Source: Acidobacteriota bacterium (lineage in GTDB: Bacteria; Acidobacteriota; Terriglobia; Terriglobales; SCQP01). Taken from it: a stretch of DNA of 64,000 nt. The number at the start of each line of letters is the position of its first letter. The first letter of the stretch is position 1. This document shows, piece by piece, positions 35,762 through 44,289 of this stretch. Below the pieces are notes generated by a model that did no database searches, had not been told where the DNA came from, and saw only the letters and a list, made by a program, of their open reading frames with translations. The position numbers were made by a program, and so were the translations under genes. The DNA is taken from contig DAHVCP010000010.1 in NCBI GenBank assembly GCA_027314025.1, forward strand, positions 1 through 64,000, written 5' to 3'.

Positions 35762-37750
35762 ATGACGATTTCCGCGCCGGTGCACCTGGAACTTCCTGTC
35801 CCGCGGAATGCCCCACCGCGAACTCCGCTGGGCAAATGGATGGCCTCCGGAGGGTGCATTGATGGCACTGAGGTCGCCTCCAGCCTTGCGCCTTGGTGGC
35901 GCGTGATTTGGCTGACCGGGGTAGATTATTTCTCCGACCTGGGCTTCCAGCCCGGCATCACCCTGATCGCCGCTGGCGCCTTGGCGCTGCCGGCCACGGC
36001 CTTCCTCGTGGCGCTCACGCTGCTCGGCGCGGTGCCCCTGTATTGCCAAGTAGCACGGCGCTCCTATGCCGGCCAGGGCTCGATCGCCATGCTGGAGCAT
36101 CTGCTGCCGGGCTGGGCCAGCAAGATCTTCGTGCTGGTGCTGCTGGGCTTCGCCGCCACCGATTTCCTCATCACCATGACGCTGTCGGCCGCCGATGCCG
36201 CGCGCCACGCCGTCGCCAACGCCTATTTCCATCGCTTGCTGGGCGACCATCGAGTGGCCGTGACGCTGGTGGTGCTGGCATTGCTCGCAGCGGTTTTCCT
36301 GATGGGCTTCCGCGAGGCAATTCGCGTGGCGGTGCTGGTCGCCGTGCCCTACCTCGCCTTGAACGTGGTCGTGCTGACCGCCGCGGCATGGGACGTGCTC
36401 CATCACCCGGCGCTGACGCACCAATGGCGGCTGGCGCTGGCCGCGCATGGCGATTGGGGCCGGATCGCCGTGGCCTCGGCGCTGGTCTTCCCACAGCTGG
36501 CTCTCGGCTTGGGCGGATTCGAGACCGGGGTCAGCGTCATGCCGCTCATTTCGGGCAGCACGGAAGACGCCGATTCCAACCGCGAAGGGCCGCCGTGGGG
36601 CCGCATCCGCAACACGAGGAAAATGCTGATCACCGCCGGGGTGATCATGGGCGCGCTTTTGCTGGCATCGGCGTGGGTCTGCCCGTTGCTGATCCCGCCC
36701 GCCGCCTACCGCGTGGGCGGTCCAGCCAGCGGCAGAGCGATCTCCTACCTCGCGGTGCGGCTGCTGGGCCGCAACTTCGCCAGCGTCTATGATGCCTTCT
36801 CCATCATGATTCTGTGGTTTGCCGGCGCCTCGGCCATGGCCGGCCTGCTGGCGCTGGTTCCGCGTTACCTGCCCCGCTTCGGCATGGCGCCGCAGTGGGT
36901 CGCCTATCGCCGCCCGCTGGTGCTGGTGCTGCTGGCGCTGGACTTGCTGATCACCATCATTTTTCACGCTAGCGTGGAGGCGCAGGGCTCGGCCTACGCC
37001 ACCGGCGTCTTGGTGCTGATGCTCTCCGCCGGCGTGGCGGTTGCGCTCGCCTTGCACAAGGAGGCGGCGGAGGCCGTCAAGCATGGCTGGGCGCTCATGG
37101 CCCGGGCGCGGAGCGGCTATTTCTGGGCGGTCACGGTGGTTTTTGCCTACACCCTGGTGGAAAACGTCCGGGAGCGCCCGGACGGCGTCATCATCGCCTC
37201 CTGCCTGATTTTCCTGCTGCTGGCGCTCAGCGCCGCCAGCCGCTACCGCCGCGCCACCGAGATGCGCGTCACCGAGCTGATTTTTCTGGACGACGAGTCG
37301 CGCGCGGTCTGGGCCGAGATCACCGGCAAGAAGGTCAACGTCGTGCCCTCGCATGGCGCCAGCGCCGCGGACCGCTTGACGCTGGAGGAAAAGGTGCGCG
37401 GGCATTTCCAGCTCAACGGCCCGCTGGCCTTCCTGCATATCAAGCTGCTGGACAACCGCAGTGAATTCCTGGCACCGATCCGCGTGCAGCTGCGGCGGGA
37501 GGGGCCGAATTACCTGATTGAGGCGTTCGGCGCCGTCGCCGTGGCCAACTCCATCGCCTACATCAGCGAACTGCTGGACCCGATCAGCCTGGTGCTGGGG
37601 CTGACGCACCGCAACCTGATGCGGCAGTCGTTCCAATATTTGCTGTGGGGACAAGGCGAGGTGGGCCTGACGGTCTATTCCATCCTGGTGCGCTACTGGG
37701 AGTGGGCCAAGCGCAGCCCGCGGCCGCTGATTTTCTTGATGTCCGATTAG
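35762..37750 (+). CDS. APC-superfamily amino-acid permease-like transporter with C-terminal domain
   Basis: Of 662 residues, about 45-520 contain roughly twelve hydrophobic spans; the early GVDYFSDLGFQPGITLIAAG takes the place of the APC TM1 breakpoint. A soluble tail (about 525-662) contains TELIFLDDESRAVWAEITGKK and LRREGPNYLIEAFGAVAVANSI and resembles regulatory tails of acidobacterial and KUP-like permeases. Substrate unknown; amino acid or cation is possible. The start is the ATG at 35762; an earlier frame to 35645 has no support. The minus strand carries a long open shadow frame. Confidence 0.78.
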   Translation: MTISAPVHLELPVPRNAPPRTPLGKWMASGGCIDGTEVASSLAPWWRVIWLTGVDYFSDLGFQPGITLIAAGALALPATAFLVALTLLGAVPLYCQVARRSYAGQGSIAMLEHLLPGWASKIFVLVLLGFAATDFLITMTLSAADAARHAVANAYFHRLLGDHRVAVTLVVLALLAAVFLMGFREAIRVAVLVAVPYLALNVVVLTAAAWDVLHHPALTHQWRLALAAHGDWGRIAVASALVFPQLALGLGGFETGVSVMPLISGSTEDADSNREGPPWGRIRNTRKMLITAGVIMGALLLASAWVCPLLIPPAAYRVGGPASGRAISYLAVRLLGRNFASVYDAFSIMILWFAGASAMAGLLALVPRYLPRFGMAPQWVAYRRPLVLVLLALDLLITIIFHASVEAQGSAYATGVLVLMLSAGVAVALALHKEAAEAVKHGWALMARARSGYFWAVTVVFAYTLVENVRERPDGVIIASCLIFLLLALSAASRYRRATEMRVTELIFLDDESRAVWAEITGKKVNVVPSHGASAADRLTLEEKVRGHFQLNGPLAFLHIKLLDNRSEFLAPIRVQLRREGPNYLIEAFGAVAVANSIAYISELLDPISLVLGLTHRNLMRQSFQYLLWGQGEVGLTVYSILVRYWEWAKRSPRPLIFLMSD

Positions 37751-37832
37751 GGCCCCGCCGCCAGGCGCGCACCGGCTGTCGCCGCCGTACGACTGGCGAG
37801 AGCCGGCCGGTGCCATCGGGGATGGCTGGGGA

Positions 37833-39188
37833 TTACGATTCCAGGCCGGCGCCGGCCTGGGCGGGAATCGGCTCCGCCTCCGTGCCGGGACGGCGCGCCA
37901 GGCGGCGGCCCAGAAACATCAGCAGCAGCGCGCCCGCCAGCAGCGACGCCAAACCATCAGTAAGCAGCAGCCCGCGGGTGCCGAAGTGTTTGAAGCCTTG
38001 GCCGTCGGCCCAGGTCATGTAAACGATGGCGAAGTTGGTGGAGGCGGAGAACAGACCCAGCTGGGTGCTGGCGACGGCGGTCTTCCGCCCCACGATTTGG
38101 TAGCCGAAGGCGTTGAAGGCGGCATAGACGATCCCGGCCATGCCGTTGTAGAACAGCGCCCCCGCGATGAACACGGCGGGCACGCGGGGCGCGAACGCCA
38201 TGGCCAAGGTCATCACCGCGGTGATCATGCCGGCCGATACATAGAGAATGCCGCGGGGCAGGTGGTCGGCCAGATAGCCGCCGATGAGCGCCCCCAGCGA
38301 GGCGGTGACGGCGCAGCCGGCGCCGGTGACCCAAATGACGGTCGTCGCCGCGGTATGAAAATCCGGACCCATGCCGGAAAACAGATTGATGGCCGCCTCG
38401 GCGCTGGCGGGGGCCAAAAAAATGGCGAAGCCGGTGAGGCATTCCGGCGTTTTCGCGGCGCGCCAAATCGCCTGCATGGCTTTGGTGAAAATCTGCCGGA
38501 AGCGGAAGGCGGAGCGGCCCGGCGCTGGAAACCAAGCCGTGGGCAGAACGCCAAGGACGATGACCACGGCCATGCCCGCGGCCAGTTCCGGGCGCGGGAC
38601 GCGGCGCGCCAGGGACATGATGGCCAGCGGTCCAACCGCGCCGCCGCCCAGATTGAACACATTGGTCCAGCCGCTGACGATGCCGCGGCGCTCGTCGGGG
38701 GTGAACTCCGCCGTCCAGCCGCTGATGGCGCCGGAGTAGAGCACCATCGCCAGCTCGGCGAGGGTCAAAAGCACGGTGGTCACCGCCAAGTTGCCGGGCG
38801 ACAGCAGAATCAGCCCGGCGCCGAGACCGATGGCGGCGATGACGGCGGTCAGCCAGCAATAGGCGCGGCGCGTGAGGCCGGTATCCATGATGGGCTGGAG
38901 CAAAAATGCCCAAAAGGTCGGCGACATGACGATGGCGCTGACGCCCGCGACTTTGTACAGCGGGACGCCGGCGTGCGTGAGCAGAAAGGGCAGCGCCGTG
39001 ATGGTGAAGCCCACCACCAGGCCGAAGGAAAGAAAACCGCCGCCGACCACCCAGGGAGCGGGCACCGCGCGGGCGCGCGGCGGGCGATTCGGCTGGGAAA
39101 GAGGCGCCAAGGCGGGGCAGGAACGGCGCCGCGGCGGCGGCGCTGTCGCTATCTTACGCGCCGGGCTGGCGCATGGCCAGCGTGGCAT
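37833..39188 (-). CDS. MFS transporter
   Basis: A 451-aa protein with about twelve membrane spans. After a Pro/Arg-rich N-terminal stretch the first helix is GGFLSFGLVVGFTITALPFLL. The MFS loop motif is seen as SGWTAEFTPDERRGIVSGW after helix 4. The second half repeats the topology (YLADHLPRGILYVSAGM). It is similar to PAT/AmpG-like major facilitators that move sugar-peptides or acetyl-CoA, but that is only a guess. A family A repeat module starts 36 bp upstream of the ATG, so its promoter may lie in or beyond repeat DNA. Confidence 0.82.
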   Translation of the reverse strand: MPRWPCASPARKIATAPPPRRRSCPALAPLSQPNRPPRARAVPAPWVVGGGFLSFGLVVGFTITALPFLLTHAGVPLYKVAGVSAIVMSPTFWAFLLQPIMDTGLTRRAYCWLTAVIAAIGLGAGLILLSPGNLAVTTVLLTLAELAMVLYSGAISGWTAEFTPDERRGIVSGWTNVFNLGGGAVGPLAIMSLARRVPRPELAAGMAVVIVLGVLPTAWFPAPGRSAFRFRQIFTKAMQAIWRAAKTPECLTGFAIFLAPASAEAAINLFSGMGPDFHTAATTVIWVTGAGCAVTASLGALIGGYLADHLPRGILYVSAGMITAVMTLAMAFAPRVPAVFIAGALFYNGMAGIVYAAFNAFGYQIVGRKTAVASTQLGLFSASTNFAIVYMTWADGQGFKHFGTRGLLLTDGLASLLAGALLLMFLGRRLARRPGTEAEPIPAQAGAGLES

Positions 39189-39223
39189 CGCGGCACTACG
39201 CCTCTGGCTGGCGTGCAGCCGCA

Positions 39224-39387
39224 CTCGGCGCGGCCGGGGCGGTACGGGGCACGCGTGCGTCTGCGCTCAGAGCGTGGCACGGGCTTCAGCCTGTGTGCGG
39301 CGGGCTTTAGCCCGCCGGTGTCAGCCATGGACATGGGCAATGCAAGCACCCGCCGCAACGAATGCCGTGGGACCGCCGTCTCCGGCC
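39224..39387 (+). repeat. 164-bp direct repeat, copy 1
   Basis: It starts CTCGGCGCGGCCGGGGCGGT and includes a family A element (GGGCTTCAGCCTGTGTGCGG) at its centre. Copy 2 is 279 bp downstream; I count two mismatches between them. Confidence 0.92.
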
Positions 39388-39835
39388 CTTCCCGCACACT
39401 CGGTTCCGGCGCGGCGATGGCCCGATAGCCCCGGAAGTAGTGCTGGTGAACCAAGCGTTCGTGCGCAGGTTTCTGGCGGGACAGAACCCGATTGGGGCCA
39501 CGCTCGGCGCGGCCGGGGCGGTACAGGGCACGCGTGCGTCTGCGCTTAGAGCGTGGCACGGGCTTCAGCCTGTGTGCGGCGGGCTTTAGCCCGCCGGTGT
39601 CAGCCATGGACATGGGCAATGCAAGCACCCGCCGCAACGAATGCCGTGGGACCGCCGTCTCCGGCCGTCGCTTCCCGCCGCCCGGAAGGCGACAGTACGC
39701 AGGGCGGGTACCCTACCCCACGCGCCGGCGGCGCCCGGCTACCACACGCCGGGCACGGTGGCGGGCGTGGCCGCGGCTTGGCCGGCGCTTCGGGCACTGC
39801 GCGTGGATCCCATGGACGCGTTGCGGCACGACTAG
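39388..39835 (+). pseudogene. ADOP/MacB-type permease remnant split by a repeat
   Basis: Two fragments of one protein family are visible. Fragment 1 (about 39431-39506) reads PEVVLVNQAFVRRFLAGQNP, the periplasmic-loop signature of the acidobacterial duplicated orphan permeases. Fragment 2 (about 39740-39835) reads AWPALRALRVDPMDALRHD before a stop, the typical ADOP C-terminus. Copy 2 of the 164-bp repeat and an E-type element lie between. The N-terminal half is missing. Intact members are MacB-like membrane proteins of uncertain function. Confidence 0.7.
39503..39666 (+). repeat. 164-bp direct repeat, copy 2
   Basis: Near-identical to 39224-39387, with family A core at about 39552-39600. It separates the two permease fragments, so at least this copy arrived after or during the gene's decay. 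Confidence 0.92.
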
Positions 39836-39889
39836 GCCGCCGAGGGGCCGCCCGCGCGGGCTTCCGCAGGGACGGCTTGCGCCCCCGTT

Positions 39890-39931
39890 GTCTACGGCGT
39901 ATACTCCGCATACATGGTCTACGGCGTATAC
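39890..39931 (+). promoter_or_regulatory. Direct repeats at TetR gene start, candidate operator
   Basis: GTCTACGGCGTATAC occurs at 39890-39904 and 39917-39931, 27 bp apart. The first lies upstream of the start codon and the second forms codons 2-6. GTATAC within each is palindromic. The site fits autoregulation by the TetR protein it overlaps. Confidence 0.45.
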
Positions 39932-40516
39932 GCGGCGGGATCGGCCACCACGGCGGAGCGGATCCAAGCCGCGGCGCGGAAGCTGCTGGACCGCCGCGGC
40001 GCGGAGGCGGTGACGATGCGGCGGGTGGCCGCGGCGGTGGGCATCACGCCCATGGCGCTGTACCGGCATTTCGCCAACCGCGCCGGGCTGCTGAACGCCC
40101 TGGCCGACGCCGGTTTCGAGGAACTGGCCGAGCGCATCGGCGCCGCGCGGCTGCCGGCCGGCCCGGAGCGGCGGCTGATGAAGATTCTGGATCTTTTTTT
40201 GGATTTCGCCCTGGAGCGGCCGCGCCTGTTCGAGCTGATGTTTTTGTCGCGGCGGCCCGGGGCGCGGCAGTTCCCCGGCGACTTTCGCGCTGGCAAATCG
40301 CCGACGGCGCGATTCTCCGCCGCCGCGCTGGAGGAGGGCATGCGGCAAGGGGTCTTCCGCCAGGACGACGCGTGGGAGATTGTCTTCGCCACCGGGGCAA
40401 TGCTGCAAGGGCTGGTGATGCTGTATCTGGGCGGGCGGTTCGCGGCCTCCGAGCCGGAGTTCCGCGCGCTCTGCCGGCGGGCGATCCGGAGGTATCTAAA
40501 TGCCATTCGGGCATAG
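39914..40516 (+). CDS. TetR-family transcriptional regulator
   Basis: A 200-aa repressor-type protein. The N-terminal HTH reads TAERIQAAARKLLDRRGAEAVTMRRVAAAVGITPMALYRHFANRAGLL, the standard TetR_N signature. The C-terminal ligand domain is helical (LDLFLDFALERPRLFELMF; GAMLQGLVMLYLGGRF). Codons 2-6 contain half of the direct-repeat operator candidate. The end overlaps the following Lnt-like gene by 17 bp, so they are co-transcribed; the regulator may control envelope lipid or acyl metabolism, which is inference. Confidence 0.88.
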   Translation: MVYGVYAAGSATTAERIQAAARKLLDRRGAEAVTMRRVAAAVGITPMALYRHFANRAGLLNALADAGFEELAERIGAARLPAGPERRLMKILDLFLDFALERPRLFELMFLSRRPGARQFPGDFRAGKSPTARFSAAALEEGMRQGVFRQDDAWEIVFATGAMLQGLVMLYLGGRFAASEPEFRALCRRAIRRYLNAIRA

Positions 40517-42011
40517 AACTCGCGCGGCGGCGGCCTTGCTGGCGCTCGGCGCCACGGCGGCGCTGGTGTACTGGGGCAACGGGCTAATGCCGCGGTGGCC
40601 GCTGATGTGGTTCGCGCCGCTGCCGGTGCTGTGGTTCGCCGTGCGGCGGCCGGCGTGGCAGGCGGCGCTGGTGGCGGCGGCGGCGTGGATGCTGGGCGGC
40701 CTGAACCTGTGGGGATACCTGGTGCGAGTGCTGGGCGCGCCGCCGATAGCGTGGCTTTTGGATTTTGGCTGCGCGGCGGCCGCGTTCGCCCTCGGCGTGC
40801 TAATGACGCGGGCGCTGGCGCGGCGCGGCGCGATGTGGGCCGCGTGGCTGGCCCTGCCCGCGGCTTGGGTCAGCTTCGAGTTTGCCCGCAGCCTCCTATG
40901 GAGCAATGGCTCGGCGGCGAGCATCGCCTACTCGCAGCTCAACTGTTTGCCCTTTTTGCAAACGGCCTCCCTGGCCGGGCCGTGGGGCATGTCGTTCGTG
41001 CTGATGCTGTTTCCCACGGGCCTGGCGCTGGGCGGCGAAGCATGGCGCAGGAATCGGAGCCAGGCGTGGAGGGTGCTGGGCGCGACGCTGGGCGTGGTGG
41101 CGGCATTGCTCATTTTTGGCGCGCTGCGGCTGGCGTCGCCGCAGCCGGGGCCGCGGATCAAAGTGGGGCTGATCGCCTCCGACGCGAATGGCGGCGCGCA
41201 GGTCGAGCCCGCGGGCGCGGCGACCGCCGCGCTGCTGCGGACCTATGCGGGACACGCGCGGCGGCTGTTCGCGCAAGGCGCGCGGGTGGTGGTGCTGCCG
41301 GAACATCTCGGCGTGGTGCGCGACGGCGGCGTGGCCGCGGCCAACGCCATTTTCCAGCCGATCGCCAACCAGACGGGCGCGGTGTTGGTGCTGGGCGTGG
41401 CGCGGCGGAGACCCAACGTGGCGCACAACCAGGCCAGAATCTATGCACCGCACGTTCCGGTGCGCACCTACGCGAAGGAGCATTTGCTCTATCCCTATGA
41501 AACCGAGCGGTTCGCGCCGGGCCGGACGCGGACCATGCTGCCGCCTCCGGGCGGCGGCCCGGGATGGTGGGGCGTGGCGATTTGCAAGGATTTGGACTTC
41601 ACCAATCCGGCGCGTGCCTACGGCCGCGCCGGGGTGGGGTTGCTGCTGGCGCCGGCATGGGACTTCACCGTGGACCGCTTCTGGCACGGGCACATCGCGG
41701 TGATGCGGGCGGTCGAGGACGGCTTTGGCCTGGCGCGGGCCGCGCGCCGCGGCGATTTGACCGTGGCCGATGATCGCGGGCGCATCTTGGCCGAGCGGCG
41801 CTCCAGCGCCGAGCCGTTCACCACGCTGCTGGCGGATGTGCCGACGGGACACCAGTGGACGCCGTTCCTGTGGCTGGGCGACTGGTGGGGCTGGGTCTCG
41901 ATGGCGCTGCTGGCCTTGCTCGTCGCGCGGCTCGTGATGCTGCCCACCGGTGCCGACGCGGCCCCGAGCGGGCTGCCGACGGAGACCTCGCGCGCGCCAA
42001 TCGCCCGGTGA
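40500..42011 (+). CDS. Lnt-like membrane carbon-nitrogen hydrolase
   Basis: A 503-aa protein with about six N-terminal membrane spans (residues 10-210), a nitrilase-fold domain (220-460) and a last span (about 468-490). This is the layout of apolipoprotein N-acyltransferase. The nitrilase triad is Glu268 in VVLPEHLG, Lys326 in YAKEHLLYPYE and Cys362 in VAICKDLDF. True Lnt has C-Y-E after the nucleophile; here Cys is followed by Lys-Asp, and the family ESS loop is not obvious, so it may acylate a different substrate or be a divergent paralogue. It is co-transcribed with the TetR gene. Confidence 0.8.
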   Translation: MPFGHRTRAAAALLALGATAALVYWGNGLMPRWPLMWFAPLPVLWFAVRRPAWQAALVAAAAWMLGGLNLWGYLVRVLGAPPIAWLLDFGCAAAAFALGVLMTRALARRGAMWAAWLALPAAWVSFEFARSLLWSNGSAASIAYSQLNCLPFLQTASLAGPWGMSFVLMLFPTGLALGGEAWRRNRSQAWRVLGATLGVVAALLIFGALRLASPQPGPRIKVGLIASDANGGAQVEPAGAATAALLRTYAGHARRLFAQGARVVVLPEHLGVVRDGGVAAANAIFQPIANQTGAVLVLGVARRRPNVAHNQARIYAPHVPVRTYAKEHLLYPYETERFAPGRTRTMLPPPGGGPGWWGVAICKDLDFTNPARAYGRAGVGLLLAPAWDFTVDRFWHGHIAVMRAVEDGFGLARAARRGDLTVADDRGRILAERRSSAEPFTTLLADVPTGHQWTPFLWLGDWWGWVSMALLALLVARLVMLPTGADAAPSGLPTETSRAPIAR

Positions 42012-42182
42012 ACGCAGCCGCGCCTTTGACCAACTCGCCCGGCGCCGCCAGGCCCAGCGTGGAATAGGCTTCCGTTCCGGGGCGAACCCTTCGCCGGGCC
42101 TGCGCTCCCAACGCGCGGCTCAACCACCGGCGCCCAACGGAGGCCACAGGGCGGGCGGTTGAGCCGCCCGTTCCCAAGCCGG
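42012..42182. repeat. Worn family A fragment
   Basis: GTGGAATAGGCTTCCGTT at about 42055-42075 resembles the left half of family A. Nothing else is seen in this short spacer. Confidence 0.45.
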
Positions 42183-42419
42183 CTAGGCCACCTTATGGGC
42201 CGCCGGGGTCTGCGTCGCGGGGTGATGCGTACGGATGCCCAGGACGTGCCACGCGGGGCAGAAGCCGACCGCGCCGGTCACGACGCCGATTGCGCCAACA
42301 ATCCACGCCGCCCAAGCCCAGCCGCCGGTCAAAACGCCGAATGCGGCCAAAGCCAACAGCACCAATCCGCCGACGCCGCGGATCACCATTTCCGTGTAGC
42401 TTTCATTTCGCCAGGCCAT
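42183..42419 (-). CDS. DUF2892-type small membrane protein
   Basis: A 78-aa protein starting at the ATG at 42419, after a strong GGGAGGTG. It reads NESYTEMVIRGVGGLVLLAL and continues AWIVGAIGVVTGAVGFCPAWHVLGI. Two hydrophobic hairpin helices and the GxxxxCPAW(H/Y)xLG end match DUF2892/YgaP-like membrane modules, sometimes fused to rhodanese domains. Role unknown; here no rhodanese is attached. Confidence 0.85.
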   Translation of the reverse strand: MAWRNESYTEMVIRGVGGLVLLALAAFGVLTGGWAWAAWIVGAIGVVTGAVGFCPAWHVLGIRTHHPATQTPAAHKVA

Positions 42420-42744
42420 AAACACCTCCCTGTCGAGGCTGATCCTCTCGCCAAAGGAAGGAGCATGTGCGGGGCCAATCGGCGCAGCGGTCGCCATTGG
42501 CGATCACTGCTCGTCTCGGCCCGCGGTGACGGCGCTCTGTCGGCGCGTTGGCCGCGGCTTGCAGGTGCAGCAGCGTCGCTGCGCCGTGGAAAGTCCCGCA
42601 CCCTTGCGACGTTGGCGCGTTGGCCGCGCGGTTTTGGGCGGAGCCGCCACGCGCGGCGTGGCGCGCGCGGGCAGGCCTAAGACCGGGCCGCGGGGAAATG
42701 CACCCCGGTAATGGGCGCAAGGACCCAGGCGCGGGGCTGCTCGG
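42420..42744. other. Intergenic, nothing recognised
   Basis: A 325-bp spacer. A short phrase GCGCGTTGGCCGCG appears twice (about 42544 and 42626). No gene, RNA or dispersed repeat is recognised. Confidence 0.4.
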
Positions 42745-42954
42745 CTACTCCTCTTGTTCGCTCAATTCGTCGCGCAGCGGGCGGGGGCGGCGCTGCTTGC
42801 TTTCCACGCGGCGCGTGGTGGGCGGCGCGCCGTGCATGCGGCTCCGGCGGCGCTGTTCGGCGGCAATTGCGGCGTTGGATGGCGGCGGGCGACGCGCGGG
42901 CGACGTCGGAGCCGCTTCCTTTGGCTTGGGCCCGCGTCTGCTCTTGCCGGCCAT
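42745..42954 (-). CDS. Small basic disordered protein (doubtful)
   Basis: A 69-aa frame: KSRRGPKPKEAAPTSPARR, then AAIAAEQRRRSRMHGA and an acidic end LSEQEE. Composition (Lys/Arg/Pro/Ala) suits a nucleic-acid-binding or disordered peptide and does not look like a random shadow, but no ribosome site precedes the ATG. I cannot assign a function. Confidence 0.35.
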   Translation of the reverse strand: MAGKSRRGPKPKEAAPTSPARRPPPSNAAIAAEQRRRSRMHGAPPTTRRVESKQRRPRPLRDELSEQEE

Positions 42955-43224
42955 GGCTATCAGCGTAAAGCCGATTCGTGGTGGGTGGAAGGGTTAGCTC
43001 CCGTCGCGAGGGTCACGCCGTTCGCGCTTGCGGCCAAGCCGGCGCGAAAAGGCCGCGGCATTCCGCCTATTCGAGCAGTCCGCGAGCCGACCAGGCGCTT
43101 TGCCACGTCTGGGCTCGTGCCCCCAGCAAATGGGGTAGCTCCCCAGTTGGTGATCAATTTGGCACACCTCGAAGCCGGCCACGAGCGTATGAATAACCTA
43201 TTCTGGCTCAAAATGGAGGCCGCC

Positions 43225-43539
43225 ATGGCGCAGGAAGATTCCACGACTGAGGCTGATGGCAACGCGCGGCAGGTGTTTGACACCTGGCGCAGCAACATCG
43301 CCAGCGGAAGCGCCAATGGGCGCGCTCCGTTGCTGGTTTGGGCAGCGCTGCATCCCGACTTGCAATACCTGCTGGAGCTCGCGTTTCAGTACGAAGATGC
43401 CCGCCGCCTGGCAAGCGATCGGCGCGAATGCGGGCTGCTGACTGCGAAACACGTGGAACAGGAGGAGCGGGCGGGGCTTCTGTTCATGACCGCCTATTGG
43501 TGCTTCATGGAGGCGCATCCCGATCAAATGGAGCATTAG
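43225..43539 (+). CDS. 104-aa unknown protein, cassette copy 1
   Basis: No family is recognised. The start at 43225 follows GGAGG by 6 bases and aligns exactly with the start of its paralogue at 44907. The protein is cytosolic and helical: ADGNARQVFDTWRSNIASG, then LLVWAALHPDLQYLLELAFQYEDARR, a Cys near residue 69 and a conserved end FMEAHPDQMEH. About 60% of positions match copy 2. It stands directly upstream of a DIP1984-family gene and a tRNA-like structure, in a cassette that appears duplicated. Confidence 0.75.
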   Translation: MAQEDSTTEADGNARQVFDTWRSNIASGSANGRAPLLVWAALHPDLQYLLELAFQYEDARRLASDRRECGLLTAKHVEQEERAGLLFMTAYWCFMEAHPDQMEH

Positions 43540-43824
43540 TTCGCCGGCTGGCGCCGGGTCGGAAGCTTGCGCGGCCAGCGCCGGATCGCGCCGCGTGCCT
43601 TCCGCTCCGCGCCCCCCGTGCCGCGCGGGGTGGGTGCTTGGTTTCGCTGCGGCCGCGCCGCGCCCCGCGCCCGGCCAAGCGGGACGCCCCGCCGCAGGCG
43701 GGGCTGGGGCCCGCGCCCGGCAATGGCGCTCGCCGGCCGCAGCGGTGGCGGGTGCTGTATTTGGACGGCTTCGCGCGCCGCGAGGCAATGGCGAGGCGAT
43801 GACAACGCATTCCAGGAGACGATC
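43540..43824. repeat. Spacer with inverted family C repeat
   Basis: The first 50 bp after the stop (GGAAGCTTGCGCGGCCAGCG) resemble the bases after the paralogue at 45221, showing that the duplication extended past the gene. An inverted family C element lies at 43678-43716 (GGGACGCCCCGCCGCAGGCG). Confidence 0.65.
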
Positions 43825-44286
43825 ATGAAATTAGCAGAAGCGCTGGCGGAGCGCAGTGATTGCGAGGGTCGGATTGCAGAGATCCGCAAGCGAATCGTGC
43901 GCTCCGCACGCGTCCAAGAAGGCGAGCAGCCCGCGGAGAACATCAGCGACCTGCTCGCTGAGTCGGAGCGAATGTTCGCGCGCCTGCTGGAGTTGGTCGC
44001 GGCGATCAACCGCACCAACTCGCGAACCCCCTTCGACGGCGGCCGCACCGTCTCCGACGCGATCGCGGAGCGGGATCTGGCCGGTAAGCGCCGCGACTTC
44101 CTTGCCGCGATCGCCGAGGCTGCTTCGACGCGCCAGGATCGTTATTCCAAATCGGAGGTGAAGTTTGTCGCCGCCCTATCCATCGCGAGCCTACAGGCCG
44201 AGGTGGATCGGCTGGCCAAGCATTACCGCGAGCTGGACACGCGGTTGCAGGAGCTGAACTGGAAAACTGAATTGATCGAAACGTAG
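43825..44286 (+). CDS. DIP1984-family protein
   Basis: A 153-aa protein matching the DIP1984 family (DUF6847) along its length: KLAEALAERSDCEGRIAEIR, EGEQPAENISDLLAESERMF, LVAAINRTNSRTPFDGGRTV, SDAIAERDLAGKRRDFL, RQDRYSKSEVKFVAALSI and YRELDTRLQELNWKTELIE. It is almost entirely helical and probably forms coiled coils. Biochemical role is not established to my knowledge. Start at 43825 follows CCAGGAG. The stop is 3 bases before the tRNA-like element, so both could be on one transcript. A decayed second copy occurs at 45342. Confidence 0.88.
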   Translation: MKLAEALAERSDCEGRIAEIRKRIVRSARVQEGEQPAENISDLLAESERMFARLLELVAAINRTNSRTPFDGGRTVSDAIAERDLAGKRRDFLAAIAEAASTRQDRYSKSEVKFVAALSIASLQAEVDRLAKHYRELDTRLQELNWKTELIET

Positions 44287-44289
44287 TTG

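Noticed and set aside
35315-37816. An 833-aa open frame on the minus strand opposite the APC transporter
   Set aside because: High-GC shadow. Composition is Arg/His/Gln-rich with no motifs, while the plus strand shows clear membrane spans and correct third-position pattern.
39149-39637. A 162-aa minus-strand protein with two copies of a KPAAHRLKPVP-type motif
   Set aside because: It is a translation of the two 164-bp repeat copies; no ribosome site and no family.
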